Shown here piece by piece: positions 59,005-64,000 of a stretch of 64,000 nt of DNA (the first letter of the stretch is position 1; every line of letters starts with the position of its first letter). A program made the translations under genes and the position numbers. Below the pieces are notes generated by a model. It worked only from the letters and a program-made list of their open reading frames with translations. It had not been told where the DNA came from and did not search any database. This DNA is from Halobacillus halophilus (GTDB lineage: Bacteria > Bacillota > Bacilli > Bacillales > Halobacillaceae), in the NCBI RefSeq assembly GCF_020171985.1, contig NZ_JAIVAL010000015.1:1-64000 (forward strand). Direction: 5' to 3'.

Positions 59005-60954
59005 TTATTTTTCTAAGCGATTTTTAACCCAGTTAATCAAACCGCCCATTTGCATGATTTCGATTTGACGTTCAGATAGTGCATGTTCTAGTTTTAAGGT
59101 TTTGTCCTTACCTTTCACTTCTACTTCTACTTGGTTTGATTGTTTAATACCATCTCTCAATCCTTTAAACACTAGAACATCCCCTTGTTCCAGCTCCTCC
59201 AAGTCCTGTTCATTCACAAATGTTAACGGAAGCACTCCAAAGTTGGCCAGGTTTTGCCAATGAATTCGGGCAAAGTCCTTCACAATGGCTACTTTCAGAC
59301 CTAAATATTTTGGTGCAAGAGCAGCATGTTCACGGCTTGAACCTTGACCATAGTTCATTCCTGCGACAACCGCGTGACCGCCTTGATCACGGATTTCCAT
59401 GGCACGATCGTGGTAAGTTTCATCTACGATTTCGAATGTGAACTTACTAATCTCAGGCAGATTACTGCGGTATGGTAATACTCTGGCACCGCCTGCTAAA
59501 ATTTCATCTGTAGAAATATCATTGCCCATTTTCAGTAAGATTGGAAGTTCCATTTCATTCGGAAGCTCATCCATCTCAGGAATAGACGCAATGTTTGGCC
59601 CTTTTACTAGTTCCACTTCTTTCGCTTTTTCATAAGGAAGTGGATCATCCAGAAGCCTTGTATCAATGGTTGGCTCTTCCAGCTCTTTAATAGATGGATA
59701 ATCGAAGTCTGACTTTCTAGGGTCCGTAATTTTCCCTGTCAAAGCTGACACGGCAGCTACTTCCGGACTGCATAAGAACACACTGTCTTCTTTTGTACCT
59801 GAGCGGCCTGGGAAGTTCCTTGGTGTCGTACGTAAGCTGTTACGTCCCGTGGCAGGTGCCTGTCCCATTCCAATACAACCATTACAACCTGCCTGGTGCA
59901 AACGGCCTCCAGATTGCAGGAAGTTAGCTATATGTCCTTCCTGAGAAAGATCAATCAGCATTTGTCTTGATGTTGGATTCAAGTCAAAGGATACACCGTC
60001 TGCAATTCTGCGTCCCTCCACTATCTTAGAGGCAACTGCGAAATCACGGTATCCTGGATTGGCTGATGAACCAATATAAGATTGATAAATAGATTCTCCT
60101 TCTACTTCTTCAATAGGTACTACGTTTCCTGGGCTGGACGGTTTAGCAATCATTGGTCCAAGTTCAGATAAGTTTAGTTCATCATGAACATCATAAGAAG
60201 CTCCATCATCTGCTTTTAACTCAATCCAGTCATCCTCACGACCTTGCAGTTTCATGAATCTCTTCGTCTCTTCGTCGGATGGGAAGACTGTTCCTGTAGC
60301 TCCAAGTTCTGCACCCATGTTTGCAATCACGTGACGATCCATTGCCGTTAAATTTTTGAGACCTGGACCGTAGTATTCAAATACATGGTTAGTAGCGCCT
60401 TTCACACCATGTCTTCTCAACATTTCAAGAATCGCATCTTTAGCACTTACCCAATCAGGGAATTCTCCTGTAACTTTAACGCCCCACACTTTAGGCATTT
60501 TCACATAGAAAGGTTCTCCTGCAATAGCCATCGCAACATCGATTCCGCCTGCTCCCATGGCAAGCATGCCCATACATCCATTGGCACAAGTGTGACTGTC
60601 GGACCCAAGTAATGTTTTACCAGGCGTAGCCAGGCGCTGCATGTGCACGGGGTGGCTCACTCCGTTACCAGGACGGCTGAAATGAAGACCGAATCGTTTA
60701 GCTGCACTTTCTAAGAATAAGTGGTCATCAGGGTTCTTACTGTCTTCCTGAATTAAGTTATGGTCAACGTATTGAGCAGAAGCCTCTGTCTGGGCACGTT
60801 CAATCCCCATAGCTTCCAGTTCAAGCATAACCATTGTACCTGTAGCATCTTGTGTTAAAGTCTGATCAATTTTCAATCCAATTTCAGTTCCCGGGGTCAT
60901 TTCCCCTTTGACTAAATGATCTTTAATCAGCTTTTGTGTGACATTATAACTCAC
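59005..60954 (-). CDS. Aconitate hydratase, short type
   Basis: 649-residue [4Fe-4S] hydro-lyase of the aconitase family. The cluster cysteines are in SDSHTCANG and GCNGCIGMG (two); the swivel domain has MGNDISTDEILAGG and the active-site NYGQGSSREHAAL. It is much shorter than B. subtilis CitB (~900 residues) and belongs to the ~640-residue mitochondrial/Aquifex-like class. It may be the TCA-cycle enzyme or a paralogue for another 2-hydroxyacid. The GTG start has aaggagg 6 bases upstream. It stands alone. Confidence 0.92.
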   Translation of the reverse strand: MSYNVTQKLIKDHLVKGEMTPGTEIGLKIDQTLTQDATGTMVMLELEAMGIERAQTEASAQYVDHNLIQEDSKNPDDHLFLESAAKRFGLHFSRPGNGVSHPVHMQRLATPGKTLLGSDSHTCANGCMGMLAMGAGGIDVAMAIAGEPFYVKMPKVWGVKVTGEFPDWVSAKDAILEMLRRHGVKGATNHVFEYYGPGLKNLTAMDRHVIANMGAELGATGTVFPSDEETKRFMKLQGREDDWIELKADDGASYDVHDELNLSELGPMIAKPSSPGNVVPIEEVEGESIYQSYIGSSANPGYRDFAVASKIVEGRRIADGVSFDLNPTSRQMLIDLSQEGHIANFLQSGGRLHQAGCNGCIGMGQAPATGRNSLRTTPRNFPGRSGTKEDSVFLCSPEVAAVSALTGKITDPRKSDFDYPSIKELEEPTIDTRLLDDPLPYEKAKEVELVKGPNIASIPEMDELPNEMELPILLKMGNDISTDEILAGGARVLPYRSNLPEISKFTFEIVDETYHDRAMEIRDQGGHAVVAGMNYGQGSSREHAALAPKYLGLKVAIVKDFARIHWQNLANFGVLPLTFVNEQDLEELEQGDVLVFKGLRDGIKQSNQVEVEVKGKDKTLKLEHALSERQIEIMQMGGLINWVKNRLEK

Positions 60955-61266
60955 ACTTAATTCCTCCTTCTCACCAATTTAATAGGTAGTTTCTTGAGGT
61001 ATCTAAGTAATCCTATACTTTTTATACCCTAAATACTGGTCCTTTACTCGTAGAATTGGTCGTCTCCTGGTTAAAAATAGAATATTCTCTACTATTTATA
61101 ATCATGTGACTGGGCTTTTTAATCGAGGTTTCGTGAAATGTACCAGATTAATTTCAGTTAAAGGTACCCACTATGACAGATTCATGATCCGAAAACTCAC
61201 TGAGTTTTGTGAAGAAAAGCACCCGGGCAAAACGACTATAATTACTATCGTAACTAATTAAAAAAG
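60955..61266. other. Gene-free stretch upstream of the aconitase gene
   Basis: About 310 bases with the ribosome-binding site of the aconitase gene at the left and the protease terminator at the right. No gene or RNA recognised; the aconitase promoter should be here, but no clear pair of boxes was found. Confidence 0.45.
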
Positions 61267-61268
61267 AA

Positions 61269-61289
61269 AGGAGCTTATTCAGCTCCTTC
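61269..61289 (-). terminator. Terminator of the bacillolysin gene
   Basis: Stem aaggagct / agctcctt with a 5-base loop and a T-run on the minus strand (from the aaaaaagaaa at 61,261), about 15 bases past the stop at 61,305. Confidence 0.75.
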
Positions 61290-61304
61290 CTTTCTACTTT
61301 TCGT

Positions 61305-62891
61305 TTAATATACCCCTACATTGCTCCAGGCATTCCCAACAGCGTTCGCTGCCTGAGATCCATAAAGATCCTGAGCTGATTGAATGAGAGCCTGACGCGC
61401 GTTTGAGAAATTACTGCTTGGCGTTAAATAAACGGTTAAAGCCCGGTAATAAATATCTTCCGCTTTGGATATTCCTATGTTGTTAATCGTATAATAAGCT
61501 GCTTTGTTTGGAATACCACTATTAATATGAACTCCGCCCCAGTCTCCAGATTCTGTATTAGGAAGGTTACGGTATTCATTCATATGGTCCGGCTGATTGT
61601 ACGCATTTGGATTGGAAAGAGAACGCAATGCATCGCCTGAGGTTCCTGGAGTGTACACATCTTCTCCCATTAACCAATCTTCTGAATCCACAAAGAAACC
61701 GAACACATCGGAGAATGATTCATTTAATGCACCGGACTGATTTTCATATACTAGTTCAGCTGTTGTATCAGTTACAGCATGAGTTAATTCGTGAGCTACA
61801 ATATCATCAGCGCCAGACAAGTAAGTAAACGTCGAACCATCACCGTCGCCGTAAATCATTTGATTTCCAGTCCAAGCCGCATTATTGTAATTTGATCCAT
61901 AATGAACGGTGGAACGAATATCAGATCCTTGATTGTCATAGCTGACCCTTCCGAATGTATCATAATAGTAATCAAAAACTTCTCCTGCATAGTAATGAGC
62001 ATCTACCGCTGCTTTCTGCCTTTCACTGTAGAATGTATTACCGGAATCCGTAACATAATAACCAGGCAGGCTGCTATATTGCCCTCCGTAATTATCAAAC
62101 GTTTCAATAACTCCATTCATAGGTTTTGTTGTATCAAATAAGTAGTAAGTGTTATTGTAAGCATACGTGTTCAGCGTTTTAGAATCACCTAGCACCCCCG
62201 TACCTGTACCAGAAGCTTCATGAACCACATTTGCCGCTTTTAATACTTCTCCATTTTCAGCATTAATATAAATCTGCCAATTCGCAGGGTATGGCTGAGA
62301 AAATTGGAGTTCCACGTGATAAGCTAATGTATACTCCCCATCTTGGTGATGCACGACAAGATTAGAGTTTTCCGTTAGGGTTTCAAAATCCTTACCAAGT
62401 TCGCTTTTTTGAACTTTATCAGCTTCTTCCCTGGTAACATCAATATGGTTCCATGCTAGATTAATAGATTCTTTCTGGTTCAATTCCTTCAACTGCTTCA
62501 CTTTTTCTGGAGCGTCCTCATGAAATTCACCATTAACTGCAGTAACGGCTCCGTTCGAATCTGTATGTACCATAACTTTTGCATTAGCTATCGGGACATT
62601 TCCAACAGTTCTCTGATAAGTATAGTGAGTCATTCCGACCTCATCTTTTTCCTTTTTAACTAAATATAAATCCTTATTTGGATTAAAATTGAAATCCTGC
62701 CGCTTCTGTTTAAAGAATTCTTTTACAGCTTTATCGCTCTTGATCTTAGATCCTTTCAAGTTCTCTGTTATAAATTCCGAAGAAGCCTCTTTGTTTTTAA
62801 TACCTGAACTATCTTCGGCATTAGCTAATGTCCCGCCAGACACTAAGCTTGTCCCTAGTACAAACGCAGCTGTTACTGATTTCCAGTTCAT
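61305..62891 (-). CDS. Secreted neutral metalloprotease (bacillolysin, M4 thermolysin family)
   Basis: 528-residue preproprotease. Signal peptide (1-25, ending NA-ED), propeptide with FTP (about 60-105) and PepSY (about 130-215) modules that keep the enzyme inactive and assist folding, then the mature M4 domain. The zinc and catalytic site is HELTH (367-371) with the third ligand Glu391 in NESFSDVFG; VHINSGIPNKAAY holds the transition-state His. The mature part is rich in Asn, Tyr, Asp and Gly. The start at 62,891 has aggaggga 6 bases upstream; the frame is open to 62,924. It is divergent from an NprR-like regulator gene, suggesting quorum-controlled expression. Confidence 0.95.
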   Translation of the reverse strand: MNWKSVTAAFVLGTSLVSGGTLANAEDSSGIKNKEASSEFITENLKGSKIKSDKAVKEFFKQKRQDFNFNPNKDLYLVKKEKDEVGMTHYTYQRTVGNVPIANAKVMVHTDSNGAVTAVNGEFHEDAPEKVKQLKELNQKESINLAWNHIDVTREEADKVQKSELGKDFETLTENSNLVVHHQDGEYTLAYHVELQFSQPYPANWQIYINAENGEVLKAANVVHEASGTGTGVLGDSKTLNTYAYNNTYYLFDTTKPMNGVIETFDNYGGQYSSLPGYYVTDSGNTFYSERQKAAVDAHYYAGEVFDYYYDTFGRVSYDNQGSDIRSTVHYGSNYNNAAWTGNQMIYGDGDGSTFTYLSGADDIVAHELTHAVTDTTAELVYENQSGALNESFSDVFGFFVDSEDWLMGEDVYTPGTSGDALRSLSNPNAYNQPDHMNEYRNLPNTESGDWGGVHINSGIPNKAAYYTINNIGISKAEDIYYRALTVYLTPSSNFSNARQALIQSAQDLYGSQAANAVGNAWSNVGVY

Positions 62892-63116
62892 CGAATCCCT
62901 CCTATATTTGTAATACAATTCCAATGTATCACAATATTCAGACGAATATACTGTGAAAGTCAGGGGTCAAAATCCCCCTTAAAGCCTCTTTTTTTTCACG
63001 ACTTGGGAAACACATGATTATTGTTGAAAATTCTCAATCGAACATGTATTCTAAATATAGATTTGAAAGAGGCACACTCTTCCAAATCAACAGTTGATCA
63101 ACTAGGTGTGTGGCCA

Positions 63117-64000
63117 ATGGAATATGGTAAAGTACTTCGATTTCATCGAGTCAAGCAGGGATTAACTCAAAACCAGCTGGCAGATGGAATTATCTCACCG
63201 GCGTATCTTTCCAAAATTGAGAATGATCAAACCGTTCCCGCGTTTGAAGTATTAGAATTGCTTTACGAGCGGCTAGGTCTTGATTTCCTTGAGACTTCAT
63301 CCAACCATCCATCAAAGGAAAAGTTGAAGGAATGGTATGAAGCTATAGCTTTCAAACGTCAAGAAGACGCTCAGAAACTTAAAGAGGATATTCTCAATCA
63401 GAAAGAAACCCAGGAAAACCATCATTTGTATATTTTCTTCGAATTGTTTCGGATACGGCATCTTCTATTAGAAAATGAAGTAGACGAAGCTTATAAAGTT
63501 TGGGAAAATATCCGACAATACAAGGATACTTTTGATGAAGAGATGGAGTTCTATTATCATCTGGGTTCAGGACTCCTTAAGTACTATCAAGGAGATTTTG
63601 ATAATTCATTCCAGGAATTAATGGAAGCTAAAAACTATAGTTCATCTATTAAACTGGAAGACTGGGAATTCAGTGACCTTTATTATCTTCTTGCTTTAAG
63701 TACAAGTCAGGCCAACCACATATCTGCATCCGTATTTTATGTAGACCAGGCGTTGGAAATCTATCAAGCAAATTATGACTTATCAAAGAGTGCAGATTGT
63801 CACATTTTGCAAGGTATCAATTATAGTCGTTTAAAAAACTATGCAAAAGCACTCGAAAATTTTCATTTGGCGAGAAAAATAGCCACACAAACAAATGATA
63901 CTCACCAACTTAAGCTTGTTTTTATTAATATTGCTGTCTTAGAATCAAGGGTGGAGAACCATGAAGCATCAATTCTAAATTATAAGAAAAGTCTAGAATA
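63117..64000 (+). CDS. RNPP-type XRE-TPR regulator, NprR-like (truncated by window edge)
   Basis: Open frame of 294 residues that runs off the right edge. The N-terminus is a Cro/C1 helix-turn-helix (about 3-58: VLRFHRVKQGLTQNQLADG, then SPAYLSKIENDQTVPAFEVL). The rest is helical and fits repeated TPR units (VWENIRQYKDTFDEEMEFYY, YYLLALSTSQANHISASVF), as in PlcR, NprR and Rap-related peptide receptors. The ATG at 63,117 has aggtgtg upstream. The divergent neighbour is bacillolysin, the known target type of NprR. In that system a small NprX peptide gene overlaps the end of nprR; it would lie outside this window. Confidence 0.8.
   Translation, partial: MEYGKVLRFHRVKQGLTQNQLADGIISPAYLSKIENDQTVPAFEVLELLYERLGLDFLETSSNHPSKEKLKEWYEAIAFKRQEDAQKLKEDILNQKETQENHHLYIFFELFRIRHLLLENEVDEAYKVWENIRQYKDTFDEEMEFYYHLGSGLLKYYQGDFDNSFQELMEAKNYSSSIKLEDWEFSDLYYLLALSTSQANHISASVFYVDQALEIYQANYDLSKSADCHILQGINYSRLKNYAKALENFHLARKIATQTNDTHQLKLVFINIAVLESRVENHEASILNYKKSLE

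Noticed and set aside
1-64000. CRISPR arrays, tRNA or rRNA genes, transposase genes, prophage
   Set aside because: No regular direct repeats with spacers, no cloverleaf or rRNA-like sequence, and no transposase or phage protein was recognised on either strand.

Overview
The window reads as the chromosome of a low-GC, spore-forming Bacillaceae, most probably a moderate halophile close to Halobacillus. The evidence is gene order and control logic: a liaI-liaH-liaF-liaS-liaR stress operon, a ypmR-ypmS pair, a YlmA-type ABC ATPase, an S-box riboswitch, a BirA operator in front of bioY, a bacillolysin gene beside an RNPP-type regulator, an Sda-like peptide gene and long palindromic Bacillaceae intergenic repeats. 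The genus is inferred, not proven. No rRNA, tRNA, CRISPR array, prophage or transposase gene was seen.

Layout. 1-8.3 kb: small metabolic genes (flavin oxidoreductases, TetR regulator, aldo/keto reductase, ABC ATPase) and two repeats. 8.3-11.5 kb: S-box controlled metY-metX methionine operon, with an unusual C-terminal extension on MetY. 11.5-17 kb: PdaC-like peptidoglycan deacetylase, kynA with a DUF4166 gene, an RQC-minor-type DNA-binding protein and rpiA. 17.2-20.8 kb: lia envelope-stress operon with an internal terminator. 21-24.6 kb (+ strand): nucleotide-sugar 4,6-dehydratase and two acyltransferases. 24.7-25.5 kb: a second pair of repeats, inverted relative to the first pair and carrying nested insertions. 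25.6-44.8 kb (- strand): one tightly packed operon of 16 genes for a surface polysaccharide. 45-64 kb: ordinary accessory and housekeeping genes (M24 peptidase, sugar dehydrogenase, bioY, orphan DNA methyltransferase, nuclease-helicase fusion, ypmRS, cysK, TRIC-type channel, XRE-PAS regulator plus Sda-like peptide, aconitase, bacillolysin) and a truncated NprR-like regulator at the right edge.

The polysaccharide operon is the most interesting part. With the dehydratase at 21.0 kb it can be read as a route to a legionaminic-acid-like nonulosonate: 4,6-dehydratase, DegT aminotransferase, PglD-like acetyltransferase (fused to the initiating sugar-phosphate transferase), LegG/NeuC-type hydrolysing epimerase, LegI/NeuB-type synthase, LegF/NeuA-type CMP transferase and a polysialyltransferase-like transferase. 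A PtmE-like CBS/nucleotidyltransferase, a NodB-type deacetylase and a formyltransferase lie in the same operon and suggest N-formyl or other tailoring. A fused uronate 4-epimerase/6-dehydrogenase supplies a uronic acid. Wzx, Wzy and a Wzz/BY-kinase-like protein complete the export machinery; the kinase part has lost the P-loop lysine.

Many likely starts were moved downstream of the longest open frame because a good ribosome-binding site points to an internal codon; these are noted per gene. All functions are read from sequence motifs and recalled family features; no database search was possible.
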